Counted from the stretch's first letter, positions 21,048-32,016 are shown. The stretch: 64,000 nucleotides of DNA from Eretmocerus hayati (GCA_029851415.1 CM056743.1:75844186-75908185); one strand, 5' to 3'. Notes: generated from the letters alone by a model not told the origin. Made by a program: numbers and translations.

Positions 21048-23007
21048 TCATTGCTCGACAGGGGGCTCCGAAACACTGCAAATATTGTAGTTAGATTGAT
21101 GACGTGAATTAGGAGTGCTATGGATTGATCTGTTAGAACATCGGAGATACGGATTCAAAGGATGAAAATGGTCGTTTTCTGACCCGAGATCGTCTGCATT
21201 CTCTTGCTTGGCCTTTAGCCAATTTCTATAGTGGAAACAAACGTATATAGTCAACATGATTATACATATAGTTGCAAGGTTGAAACCCATTGAACCAAGT
21301 ATCGAATAAGTATTTATGATTTTATCATTTTCTCTGGAAATAAAGGAGTCATATTCATCTTGGATTTCTTCAAGGCTCATGCCGCCGGAATCAAGTTCAT
21401 TTACTTCATTTGAGAAAACAAGAGCGTGATTAATAGTTTCGTATTTTTCGTAGAAATTTTCATCGATTGATTTTAGATCCAGTTTGATATTGGGCATATA
21501 GTATTCATTGTCAGATTCGCCGACAGGTTGCATGCCCATAAGTTTGACGAACTCATGCTGAGCACTACACCTTGGGTTTAGTTGCAGTATGCCAACTCCG
21601 TTGATGTTTGCCAAATCATGATCACCGTCTGGGCATGTGACTTACAATGTAACAGGTCCAGACGTTGAGTATAACCAAGCGCCTAGAGTATGCAGACGAA
21701 TCCAGCGTGGTGAAAAGTAAGGGAGGAAATTTATGTTACATCGTTTCAAATGTTCCTCGTTAGGTTGGTTCAGTAGCAACAGTCCACAAGCGGGAGCCAT
21801 GCGTGTGTCAAAGACAGGCTGTAGATATGAGCAAATTATGTGGTAAGGTGTGTGTTTGCAGTTACTCAAATCTTGCTCCGTGAGAGAACTATAGCCCTGA
21901 TTATTCGAGTGTAATGCAATGTATTTGGCTTGTGGAATTATGAAAGATGATGAGGTATTTCCATTCCGTGATTGAGGAATAGGCACAGGGTGAATTTTGA
22001 AAAGTTCCACAGGGGACTTATTCAACATAGGTATTTGAATCTCAACAAAGAAACGATTATTCCTATACGCAAGACGATACGTCAGTGAGTTTGTCCGCTC
22101 GAGCGTGTGCAAGTGGAATAGGAAATTGGAACTCGGGATGAGATTTTTGAATTTGCTTAATTATTCCTTGCACGCTCTCCATAGGCAAAAGGGACGGATG
22201 TAGTCGGCCGACACGAACGTCACGGATGATGTCTAATAGTTTTTCAAACGTTTCCCTGTAGAGATCAACTGCAGCTTCTACTTCGTTGAGTAATCCTTCA
22301 GTTTGCCGTGTAAAATTTGTTCGTTGCCAGAAACTTTCCATGTCATCTGTCCTACGAACTGTTGCATTAAAACGAGCAAGAGCAACGTTATAACCTCTTT
22401 TGAGGAGATTTATTTCCCTATTAATTGCAGCTAAATTATGTTGAGCAATGTGAGTTTCCTCTCTAGCTAGCTTTGCGAGCTCTATATTTCCCTTTGATAA
22501 TTCATTGATCTGCTTATCGTAATGCTCCCCGTCGCTCTCGCTCAGAGTGCCGAATAAGGATTTACTGATGCCACCCACGAAACCAAATGGAGCACTCCGT
22601 TTTACAAACGACTTCAGTTTTGTTGGGTCATCTGGATCAAGTTCTTCGACTTCCTTCATTGAGTCCACGAGCTCATTGTTTACTCTCTTCGTTGAATGTA
22701 TCCTCGTTGCTATGTAATCCAGCCTTTTGAGTAATCTTGAACACAAATAGTTTTTGCATGATTTATCGATGGAATGAAGAGTCTCGATGTAGAGGCTATC
22801 GTTGAAATGAAGAGCACCGGCGTCGATGTGGACAACGACTTTCCAGTTGAATTGGGTATAATGAATATCGCTCAATCTTTCGAAATATAACCCGGGATTC
22901 TGACTAATTGGTTGTATGGAGTGGAGTTTGTTGGTTTCACCCTTCAAGAAGGGTAGTAAAAATACGAGTCCAGCTGCCCTCAACACGGTACTTGATTTGA
23001 ACAGCAT
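21048..23007 (-). pseudogene. env: Envelope fusion glycoprotein env1, two frameshifts
   Basis: Three minus-strand frames in order (22063-23007, 21642-22112, 21048-21614) encode one errantivirus-type envelope resembling baculovirus F proteins. Segment 1 has a signal peptide (about residues 5-24), a dibasic site KSFVKR at about 132-137 and, directly after it, a Gly/Phe-rich fusion-peptide-like stretch (APFGFVGGISKSLFGTL). A heptad-like helical region with RRTDDMESFW follows. Segment 2 holds the LFKIHP and LKRC blocks; segment 3 has one transmembrane helix (NLATICIIMLTIYVCFHY) and a cytoplasmic tail. The frame changes near 22080-22110 and again near 21615-21645, so full-length protein is not made from this copy unless these are sequencing errors. 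It begins 27 nt after integrase ends; env mRNA is normally spliced in this group. Confidence 0.9.
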
Positions 23008-23034
23008 GATCGTGGCCTGAAAGGAAAAATCCTG

Positions 23035-24006
23035 CTATTGGTGATGAGCTGGCTTAATTTTATCAATATGCTTCAAAAATCTTTTGCCATCGTCTGTTAT
23101 CAGAATTACGTCGTTTTTCTCAAGAATGTCCACAATTTCGTAGGGTCCATTATACATTCTATCGAGTTTATTCTTCCTCGGCTCTTTCAACAAGTAGACT
23201 GAGTCGCCAATCGCGTAGCTATGGGGTTTCGCTGTACGGTCATAATATGACTTGGAGCGTAGTTTTGAATTGATAAGAGACTCTGTTGCCATTTTTCGCG
23301 TATCACTCAAACGTTGTATTAAGTCAGACAGATAATCTGGGTATGTATCCAAATTGTCTGTTGGTAGAGAACTTGGAACCCTTGCTGGTTTCCCAAATAA
23401 AAGCTCGAACGGAGTAAAATTCGTGGAGGTGTGAATACTTGTATTCATTGAAAATGTAGCGAATGGCAAGACTTGATCCCAGTCTTCATATTTTTCGATG
23501 TATTGTCGAATATATTCAACTAAAACCAAATGGCTCCTTTCTAATCCAGCATTTGACTGCGGATGATACCCAGATGAGGTTACTTGTTCAATTTTGAAAA
23601 TTTTAGCTAATTGATTCATCACCTTCCCAATAAGAGCTGGAGCTTTATCTGACAAAATTACTCGCGGAGCGCCATATATAGCGATTACATGTCGAGCTAA
23701 AGCATCGGCCACGGTTTCCGCCTTGGTATTGGGTATAGCTACTGCTATGCAGTATTTCGTGAGATTATCTTGAATCGTAAGAATGTGTCTATTACCGTTC
23801 GCTGTTATTGGTAAAGGACCAACTGTATCGATGGAAATTTTATCGAACGGTTCGATAGGTGTGTCAGATATTATCATAGGTTCCCTATTCTTTATCCGTA
23901 CTAGTTTCAGTTGTTGACAGTTTTCACAATTTCTTATATACTCGGTGATGTCATCTTTCATTCCAGGCCAGAAAAATTTTTCTCTGATTCGACGATAGGT
24001 TTTAGT
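23035..24006 (-). pseudogene. Integrase (5'-truncated) of the errantivirus-like provirus
   Basis: Reading enters directly after the primer-binding site with part of the HHCC zinc finger (KTYRRIREKFFWPG, then C-E-N-C); the two His of the finger are missing. The RNase-H-fold core is intact, with catalytic residues at Met-numbered positions D45 (IDTVGPL), D105 (LSDKAPAL) and E141 (NAGLERSH), a D-D-35-E arrangement. The second motif is unusual because the family usually has SD(Q/R)G. A C-terminal DNA-binding region follows with VYLLKEP and NGPYEIVDIL. The frame is open to its stop, 27 nt before env1. It was originally the end of pol; without RT it has no obvious start other than the internal Met. 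Confidence 0.93.
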
Positions 24007-24007
24007 G

Positions 24008-24025
24008 ATCCCACCGCTGCCACCA
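24008..24025 (-). other. Candidate primer-binding site of provirus
   Basis: Nine nt downstream of the 5' LTR end the minus strand reads TGGTGGCAGCGGTGGGAT, beginning with the TGG expected to pair with a tRNA CCA end. The primer tRNA cannot be named with certainty; insect errantiviruses often use tRNA-Ser. The integrase remnant starts right after it. Confidence 0.7.
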
Positions 24026-24034
24026 GTTTTTAGC

Positions 24035-24746
24035 TGTGACGAACTGTCACAGTTTTATTTGCTCCTTTCTCGAGCGGAATGAAAAGAAACAGAAACTAAA
24101 GTGGCGCGTGGCGGTTCTTCGGAGGACTTTTTGTGGCATAGATCCGTGGATCGGGTATCAATTCTCAAATTTTTCTTCCCTGTAATTATTATTTACAACT
24201 AAGCTTACCTTTAGAGGGGTAATCTTGAAATGATCCAGATTGTCTGCTGAATACTGTATTTACTTTATTAATGAACCACAAAACTGTTATTCAAAAATCA
24301 GAAAACCTTCGACTTAGAAACTACTCGATTATACTCGAGGCAAAAGAAAGAAACGACCAGCACGGACTGATGGTCTGGCTCCAAGAGGCCTAGATTCTGG
24401 AGATGCAGCATTATAAAGGAGCTTGGAAGCTTATTTTTTGGAAGGGATGCAAGTATACGTCTCCTAATATGGTGATGTCTAAGCTAAAAAAAACTGAGCA
24501 TTGGTGGACCCGGATCGGATGTCCGATGCTTTTCAGAATGCTAGAAATTCTATTCTGATAGCCGGGAAAGCTTAATAGAAAATCGCCATCAATGGGCCTA
24601 ATATGGAGGATTTTACGACTGCATTTAAGAGGCTCGAATCATCGAATGTTAGGCCGTGCGGGAGGAACTGTGTAGAAAATAGGCTTCTCATCAGATCGCC
24701 GAGGCGACCAATGTCACAAAAATAAAAAAATAAAAATAGGAAAGAA

Positions 24747-24797
<51 letters not shown>

Positions 24798-24833
24798 CAA
24801 AGATCCTCCTCCTCAAGTACTGAGTTCGTCACA
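24035..24833 (-). repeat. 5' LTR of provirus
   Basis: 799 bp, TG...CA, identical in layout to the 3' LTR but without the MITE. On the minus strand it contains a TATA-like CTTTATAATG and an AATAAA (24264-24269), plus a GA microsatellite around 24752-24794. By eye four substitutions separate it from the 3' LTR. Confidence 0.95.
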
Positions 24834-24837
24834 GGTG
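24834..24837 (+). repeat. Target-site duplication GGTG (right) of provirus
   Basis: Matches 15640-15643. Confidence 0.9.
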
Positions 24838-24842
24838 AATGG

Positions 24843-25025
24843 AGTGGGTACTTAGGGCCACTCGCATATCATCCTTGGAAAGTCACCCGACTTGGATATC
24901 GCAGATATACACAGATGGGGGTGGTGGGTACTTAGGGCCACCGACCCACCAATCCAGGATATCTGCGTAGAGGTTGGATGAGACGTCTGATTTTTTGTGA
25001 GGACGGGTACTTAGGGCCGTTCCTC
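24843..25025 (+). repeat. Three hairpins with constant loop GTACTTAGGG and covarying stems
   Basis: AGTGG-GTACTTAGGG-CCACT (24843-24862), GGTGG-GTACTTAGGG-CCACC (24923-24942) and GAGGACGG-GTACTTAGGG-CCGTTCCTC (24999-25025). The loop is invariant while the paired flanks change in compensation. A fourth related motif, TGGGTACTTAGGCCC, lies left of the provirus (about 15591-15605), so the provirus split this array. Between hairpins 1 and 3, CGCAGATAT occurs at 24900 and, inverted, near 24958. Function unknown. Confidence 0.7.
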
Positions 25026-26131
25026 CACCCAAATCGCGTCTCTGAGCTGCATCGAGATTCTACAAATTTTGAATACACATTAAAACTCAAAATATATGGA
25101 AATCAAATAGCATCTATTCAAAATCTCATATACATGAGCACAGCAATAGCCAAGAGACCAAGCTCGATACAGCTCTGATTTCCAACTGAGCATAAGCCGG
25201 CCTAAGTGGCCTGATGAGCCTGTATTTATACCTGGTCTTTTGGCTGTACAATATATCTGTATAGTATGGTAGATGAACGAATAGATTATCGATCATTCTA
25301 AGAATCACTATTTCATTGGAAAAATAATACAAATGGAGCAATCTTGCAAAATCTGCATACATAATTCGATTCTTCATCTCTGAAGGAAATGAATTCAATG
25401 CAAAATTCAGATAGACTCATTTCTTATTCATTGCCAGGAACAAAAAGATAAATTTTTAGAACTTTCTAGAAACACGTGGCTCTTCATCTATTTTGAAAAT
25501 CAATGAAAATTAGCCAAAAATTTTTGTTCTTTTGATACTAGGCTATTTTTCCTATCGATACTTTCATGTGGAAATAGGCTATTCCTCTCACAAACTCATT
25601 TTACAATAAATATTTACAGTATTCACAACCTATCTAATTTTGAGCTTATTTCCTTCTAAATAAGGAACTTTGAGGTAGATTGCGTCTCTTAGAATATTGA
25701 CGGAATCATATATCAAAAAAGTTGAACAGAAAGATTCATTCTCGCTTTTTTACAGTAACATTTTGTTTGCAAAATAAAATAAACGTGCAAAGTTAATTTG
25801 TTTTGAAAAGTGACTATATGCATCTTGTAGCTCAGAAAATGAGCTTTCTCATAACAAAAGAAAGATTATCATTTTATGAAGTTTTATATAAAAAATTCCT
25901 CATAGAAATTCATGGAATATCCTAGAGTTTCTATGTATTAGTATATACATATTTACCTTTTCTGTGTGTGCCTATCCACCACCGCGTGAGACTCAGAGGA
26001 AAGCAAACATCTGCCTTATCGGCTCCAATACGCGCGAAGATTTGAATATTATATACAGACTTATTAGTACGTGTATTTTAGAAATTAATAAATGAAAAAT
26101 TTAACTTTTGGGGTTATGGTACTCACACGCT
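25026..26131. other. AT-rich, no gene recognised
   Basis: No coding or repeat signature beyond short AT tracts. Confidence 0.5.
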
Positions 26132-27177
26132 ATTCCGACGCATCTGAATCTTCTTCCATCTAACTTAATTAGTTTTGTTTGTCTTGAAAAACCCTACAAT
26201 TTGCGCCTCTGCACGTCCAAATCGGATGATTTTGGCTCGAGTCATGTACATTAGAAGATGGTGAGTTATCGAGAAATGCCCAATGTGTCAAGCTCGCCAA
26301 ATCCATCTCCCTCCACCAATCGACTTAAAACTTGACAGAGATGTTCTTTCAAATATCTCAAACATGTGGAGGAAATTTTGCACTGTGTTTCGGCCTTCCG
26401 TTGGATCCATAAATTTTACAAACACCCTCATTTCTGCGGATTTTCGTGTAATTTTTGAAGCGTTTGCCTCTCTCTTCCTGCGCATGCGCACATCTGGACT
26501 GCTTCGGGAGTATTCTCAATTGATAGCCCTTACAATTCCCTACAAAATGACCCCTTGGCAAAGTCTTTTTGATGCAATTGAAGCAGAGATCTAGCTATTC
26601 TAAGGCAGGAAAAACTCGAGGTGCCGAAAGTACCCCAACTCACAGGTTTTCAGGGTGACAATAAGAGGGCGAGGCTTGCCATTTAGGTAGTGGTGATCTC
26701 TTTCTGCCTTAAAATAGCTCGATTTATGGTTCTGTGCATCAAAAAAACTTTGTCAAGAGGTCATTTTGAAGGAGATTGCAAGGGCTATCAATTGAGAATA
26801 CTCCCGAAACAGTACAGATGTGCGCATGCGCAGGAAGAGAGTGGCACCCGCTTCGAAAGTTACACGAAAATCCGCAAAAATGAGGGTGTTTGTAAAATTC
26901 ATAGGTCCAACGAAAGGCCGAAATACAGCGCGAAATTTTTCCACGTGTTTTTGACACTTGAAAGAACGACTGTGTCAAGTTTTAAGTCAATTGGTGGGGG
27001 GCGATGGATTTGTCGAGCTTGACAAATTGGGCATTTTTCGATAACTCACCAACTTCTAATAGACATAACTCGGGCCAAAATCATCCGATTCAGATGTGCA
27101 AAAGCGCAGATTGTAGGGTTTTTCAAGGCAAACAAAATCAATTGAGTTCGATGGAGAAAGATTCAGATGCGTCGGAA
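26132..27177. mobile_element. 1.05-kb palindromic element, arms ~470 bp
   Basis: Left arm (about 26132-26605) and right arm (about 26690-27177) are inverted copies. Outer segments carry CCGACGCATCTGAATC and its inverse; further in, ATCGGATGATTTTGG, GTCAAGCTCG, AACTTGACA and CTAAGGCAG all pair with inverse copies. The central spacer is only about 85 bp, so the transcript would be a long hairpin. Mirrored open frames in the arms are not genes. No transposase. Confidence 0.8.
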
Positions 27178-27521
27178 AGTCTAATTACAAAGAGTTCCGG
27201 CTTCATTAGAAATCATTTTCTACTTTTTTTGACATTTTTACGCACAAAAAAAATTCCAGAGAAGCCATATCTCAGATGGAATATTCCAAATTCTATTACG
27301 TGTAGGTTGAAATAATATCAATCAAAAAAACATCAAAAAAATTTTCGAACGGAGTTCCTTTCCCGCCGTTAGGTGAGGAATAAAATCGCAGAGTGGTCAC
27401 GTGACCGACATGCTTCGGCCGCCATCTTGTGACGAAAAATCGTCACGCGATAGATATAGGTATAGAAACACATGGGATAGGCTTGTCGCATACTGCGGAT
27501 GTATTTTGCCGCGAGTGGCGC

Positions 27522-27567
<46 letters not shown>

Positions 27568-28597
27568 CCTTTCTGTGGGCAGCAGCTAATACGTCTGCTG
27601 CATATCCCATATTCCATGAGCGTATGCTAGGATTACACTCGTCTATCGATCTGCATGCGAAGAACATGTGATGTAGGTGAATCACACAAGAACGACGAAA
27701 AGTAGAGGTAAAAGCCCCAACGAGGAGCACAAGATGGATCGGCAGGAGTATTGTGCTATGAGGGGAGTGGATCAGCACATACAATAACATAAGGTTGCAG
27801 CTCATGGAGGAATGGACAAGTCTAACCTTTCGCTGCTGTCTCTTTGAAAATGACAGAAATACAAATTGTGAGTGTTTGGCCGTGACACAAAGTGAGCATT
27901 GATGAGTGTAATGCTAGTGATGAGGGTTCCTGCATTATGGTCAATCTTTCTGAACTAAATCCTCACGCCGCAGAAGAGATCTGAACTTCCTAAGCTCCTT
28001 TCTAGCACCATTTCGGCGAAGTTCAATAAAACCAGCACAAAGGCATTTATCTACTTAAACTCTAGTTGTGAAAGAATTATGTTGTAGCAACCGAAACATT
28101 ACCATTGATGGGACCCTTCACCAAGAATATTTGTTACTCGTGCCACCATTATCAAATACCACATGTCACTTGTCCATGCATAAACATATTCAAATCTCTA
28201 CCGAAATTCTCACTCAATGAGGCGAAGAGTGACAAAGATGCGAGATAGGCCCAGACAATGTTATGACTTATTGGTTTATAAGCACTGCCCTACTTGGGCG
28301 ATGCAACATAAGTCCAAAATTCTCTCAAATATCTTCCATCCATCAAAGCAAATTTCAATTTAGTCTCAGTTGACAGATTTTATTCTGGCCAACTCTCTAG
28401 ATCATGTACTAATAACACCATCTGAGTTACTCGACAGTTTCAATATGTGTATCAAGAATACTTATTGCCAACATGTATTGATCTGCTCAGAGAAGGAGAG
28501 TGTGTATTCTCTAGGCACACCATGATCCCACTGATACTGCTTTGGACCACATCTAGTAAATTTACATTTTCACCAATCAAATTTTCACCACATCATG
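27178..28597. other. No gene recognised; contains a (GT)n tract
   Basis: A GT dinucleotide run lies at about 27525-27563. The remainder is unassigned. Nearby is a GGTCACGTGACC palindrome (about 27395-27406). Confidence 0.5.
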
Positions 28598-28601
28598 AAG
28601 T
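28598..28601 (+). repeat. Target-site duplication AAGT (left) of second Gypsy element
   Basis: AAGT adjoins the 3' LTR here and recurs at 39107-39110. Confidence 0.9.
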
Positions 28602-28718
28602 TGCGATGGGGTAACGAGCCTATCAATAATTACCCGGATCAGCTGCATCTCATCCTGAAGGGATGAGGGGTTATGAGGGATTTAATCTTCTTACCCATAT
28701 ATGTCTGTAAATGTATGT

Positions 28719-28762
<44 letters not shown>

Positions 28763-29289
28763 ACATCTAATAAATGACTCTAACTCAGACACAATATTTT
28801 ATGTTAACTGTGGGTTACTTTATGTAACCTTCGAGAGTTTATTATAATGAAAATAATATAGATGAATTCAGGTACATCCAACGTACAATATCACGCGACT
28901 ATAGTACGCGACGAATGAACATGGATATCTTGCGTGAGAGAGAGAGAGAGAGAGAGAGAGATATCGCAACTACGAAAGAGACTCACCATAGCTTGCACAC
29001 ATATCTGCATTCTCGCGCGTGTCGGCGTCTCGCACCCTGGTCGACAGATTCCATCCTGGGCCCGGCCCGGTCGACGTGTCAGGTTACTCCTTGTCGGCGA
29101 TGTTCACACCACACTCGCGCGGAAAGCCATCGATCGAGGCCACGCTCGGGTCACTCACACCAACACACATCTCGCGTCGCGCGCGCTACTTTCTTATCCG
29201 ACGGATCGCGGCTGCTCGCTTCCGTGTCTCGCGCCAAGCTGCTCATCATCGACGATGACAACGCCGGTGATGACAGTTGATCACTCGTC

Positions 29290-29325
<36 letters not shown>

Positions 29326-29406
29326 CGCTCTCTCTCTCTCTATACTTTTCGGCTGCTCATAATAACTGCTCTGCTCTTAACGCATGCGGCGATTTACCTC
29401 GTCACA
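28602..29406 (-). repeat. 3' LTR of second Gypsy element
   Basis: 805 bp. Plus-strand boundaries are TGCGATGGGGTAACGAGCC and CTCGTCACA. Includes (AT)n at 28727-28760, (GA)n at about 28936-28961 and (CT)n at about 29294-29342; open frames here (28915-29362) are LTR sequence, not genes. AATAAA is present on the minus strand. Confidence 0.93.
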
Positions 29407-30130
29407 GAGCCCCCCGCTAAGTTTTGAGCCCCGTGAAAGAAAACTAAAAATAATAGCGTTTGAAGCTGTATAAATAAAACAATCCAAAGATCCTAACTTT
29501 TACAAAATCAACTCTTGAACTTCACTTCTTGTTTAAATATGCTCGCCCAAAAAAAACGTGATTAACCAAACTTTCCCATTTCTTCAACTGATTGGCTCTA
29601 CTCCTTAACCATCATTCTTATACTTATACAACTGATAAGTGAAAAAAATTCTGTGAATATGTAAATACCAATAATAATTAGCTGTAGACCACTGTCACTA
29701 CAGTGACTTCTTTATCTGTTCTGGATCACCTGTAAATAGTGTTTATATCTATTCTAAATATTATAAATGCTGCACCTAAAGTAATAATTCTTCATGAATA
29801 CTGTTAATAATTTGTGAGTATCCACCTATAGGAACTTGTAAATATTCATTGAGATCTTGAGCCCTCTCTCTTGATATCTCTCTCTCGACTAATGTACTAT
29901 CGCAAAATAATTGATTGTTCGCGTTATTTTTCGCACTCGATTCAAAATATCTCGCGCGTTATTTTACAAGTCTTAACTAAAATCAAATCACCTCACGCGT
30001 TATTTTATGCGTTTCTACTGAAAATAATATACTATTTGCTACAAACACGTGGAAAAAAAATTCTAGAAAAAAGAATAAGCAATACGCCATCTGCTGCTGA
30101 TGTCTTGATGTTGTTTATTTCGCTGCTGCT
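29407..30130 (-). other. 3' untranslated region and polypurine tract of second Gypsy element
   Basis: On the minus strand the sequence AGCGGGGGGCTC (29407-29418) abuts the 3' LTR start TGTGACGAGG and is the probable plus-strand primer. The rest is AT-rich with no frame of note. Confidence 0.6.
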
Positions 30131-31390
30131 TTACCAATCTTCATCTCGTTCTTCAGGCAAGAAATGCGCATTCGCCCACGCTTTGTTGAGTCGAACTTGC
30201 TCCAATTTTCTAACTCGGAACTCTTCATTGAGTTCTCCAGCCCGTCGCTCGCGTTCAGCTTGTGTGATGCGAACTCGTACACTACGCTCAGCTGACGTGC
30301 GATAACCACGTATCGGCCTCCAGGCTGTGTCCTCTTCGTGGATGACTGGCTGCACAGCAACCTGAACATCCTGCTGCGGTTCATCTTGCACAATTTCTTC
30401 GATTGTTACGCTGCTTTGTTCATCTCGCGCGTAAAAATTGAAATCAATCTGCTCGTCTGCAGAGACTCTATCAACTATTGGAGCTGAATCGGGTAACGCG
30501 CGTTGTGGGCATCTCGCGCGTGTAGATACATCATGCAGACGCCTTTCCAAACTACGGCATTCTGCTGCCCATCGATCAGCTGATCTCTGTATATGTTTTG
30601 CTCTCGCATCGACATCTGCTTCTCGCTGCATCAGCGCTGCCTCCCGCGCTTCTAATGTGGCCTCACGATGACATAATGATGCATGTACTTGCTCTGCATT
30701 TCTGATCGCGCGTGGTAAATCTTACGCGTATCTATCCGCAACATCGCGCCTCTCCTGCTCCATTCTCCTTTGATATTCTTCATTCCGTAAACGCAACGAA
30801 TGATTGCGTTTTTGTACTTGTAGGGCGAGGCTGCAACGTACCTCTAAACCCAACCGTCCATTGTTTACACGGCCATCCATCTCTGTCTTGCATGTTGCTG
30901 CATGGGCTTGGGCGCGTGCTACGCGTACCTGTTGCTGCTGTTCTACGAATTCTGGCACCGGCGTTGTTGTTGTTGCTGCCGCGCGCTTCTCTGCTTCTTG
31001 CCGACGACGATGTTCTTCCCGCCATGGCTGATCTATGGCTATGAGACTTCGCATCAAGGCAGACTTTTCGCGTACTCTTTTACGTGCATGAAATTCAGCA
31101 ATGTCATCCGCGTTGATTTCTGCATGCTCAACGCGTGCGGGCGGAGCAATCACACGCGGTACGGGGTTAACTCGAATTGGCACACCCGCGACATTTTCTG
31201 ACGCTTCTGGTGTGTCTGTCGGCACGCTAACTCCCGCACTATTTTCACTCTGCTCTGTTACCGCGTTCACTCGCGTCTCGGAGCCATTTTCACTTTGTTC
31301 GTTCTTATTCACCTTGGCTTTGTTTAGCCACTTCAGCACTGCTTTTTTAATAGGTCCCATTTCAGCACTTCTAGTCAATCTTCTAGTCAC
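30131..31390 (-). pseudogene. ORF3, charged coiled-coil-like protein, one in-frame stop
   Basis: Minus-strand frame of about 420 codons downstream of pol, interrupted only by a TAA at 30722-30724; the same frame is open on both sides (222 codons before, 166 codons from the first Met after). The protein is rich in Glu, Arg, Gln and Ala, with long heptad-like stretches such as EEHRRRQEAEKRAA and VRKLEQVRLNKAWA, and a Ser/Asn/Glu-rich N-terminal part. There is no signal peptide, transmembrane helix or cleavage site, so it is not an envelope. Role unknown; coiled-coil self-assembly or nucleic-acid binding is a guess. The stop could have arisen from CAA by one transition. Confidence 0.6.
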
Positions 31391-31686
31391 TAGTTTTATA
31401 CACTTATTTTTAATTTCACTCTAGTCACTTAGTTTTATACACAATAGTCACTCGCTCATAAGTTTATAGATTTATAAGTCCTTGGATTATACCACTGCTT
31501 TAATACACTCTATCCACTCGCTTTAGTCTGAAATCGCGTAACTGGACCTGTCGTGCGCGTCGGTTGTTGATCGAGCTCGCGTGCGATGCGCTCACCTGCA
31601 GCTCCTCGCGGCTTCTGGCGACTTTTCTTCCGGTCGCGTGGCGCTGCTATGGGGTAAGGGCACGCGTTCGAACTTGTCGATGCGGC

Positions 31687-31998
31687 TTATCCTAAATTTG
31701 TTGCTGCTGCCGTCGACTGCCCGGATGCAACCTGCTGTAACATTTGACTTTCCTCACTGTTCACGTACTTGAGGTCTTTTGCGTGGGTCGAAGCTTGCAT
31801 TTCTACTCCATCTTTCTCCAATATGTATACGTGTTAGCCAAGCTGCTTGGCAATCGTATATGGGCGTGAGAATTCTTCTGCTAACTTCGCCGTAAAACCT
31901 TTTTCCGCTGATGACAGGGGACGATTTTCCTTCCATACCTTATCTCCTATTCCAAATCTAACATTACACTTACCTCTATTATAATAATCTTTCTGCTG
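31687..31998 (-). pseudogene. Integrase C-terminal domain of second Gypsy element
   Basis: Minus-strand frame with FGIGDKVWKENRPLSS, a typical integrase C-terminal (SH3-like) start, then FSRPYTIAKQLG, a stop (TAA), and HVYILEKDGVEMQ in the same frame. It ends at a TAA at 31687-31689. It is out of frame with the integrase core, so at least one indel separates them. Confidence 0.75.
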
Positions 31999-32016
31999 TT
32001 CGCTCGCACTTTCAAT

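Larger units (their letters stand above)
15644..24833 (-). mobile_element. Errantivirus-like Ty3/Gypsy provirus, gag-PR-RT deleted, two env-like genes
   Basis: The element is bounded by direct LTRs in the same orientation with TG...CA ends and a GGTG target duplication. Read on the minus strand: 5' LTR (24035-24833), primer-binding site (24008-24025), a truncated integrase, env1 (frameshifted), env2 (intact), two downstream ORFs, polypurine tract, 3' LTR (15644-16936). Gag, protease, RT, RNase H and the N-terminal part of the integrase zinc finger are missing; the deletion joins the PBS region directly to integrase. Order IN-env and the furin-type envelope place it with insect errantiviruses. 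By eye the LTRs differ at about four positions apart from the MITE and GA-tract length, so the insertion is young. Confidence 0.92.

Noticed and set aside
15644..24833. Initial reading of the 0.8-kb direct repeats as two MITEs with TIR TGTGACGAAC
   Set aside because: They are in the same orientation, flank a pol-env interior, have PBS and PPT in place and share a GGTG duplication, so they are LTRs.
26283..27022. Frames of about 100 codons in the 1-kb palindrome
   Set aside because: Mirror-image frames from the two arms; low protein-likeness.
27369..27805. Frames with (CV)n or (TH)n stretches
   Set aside because: Translation of a GT microsatellite.
28915..29362. Arg/Ser-rich open frames
   Set aside because: They lie wholly within an LTR and read through GA and CT microsatellites; the same frames recur in the other LTR.
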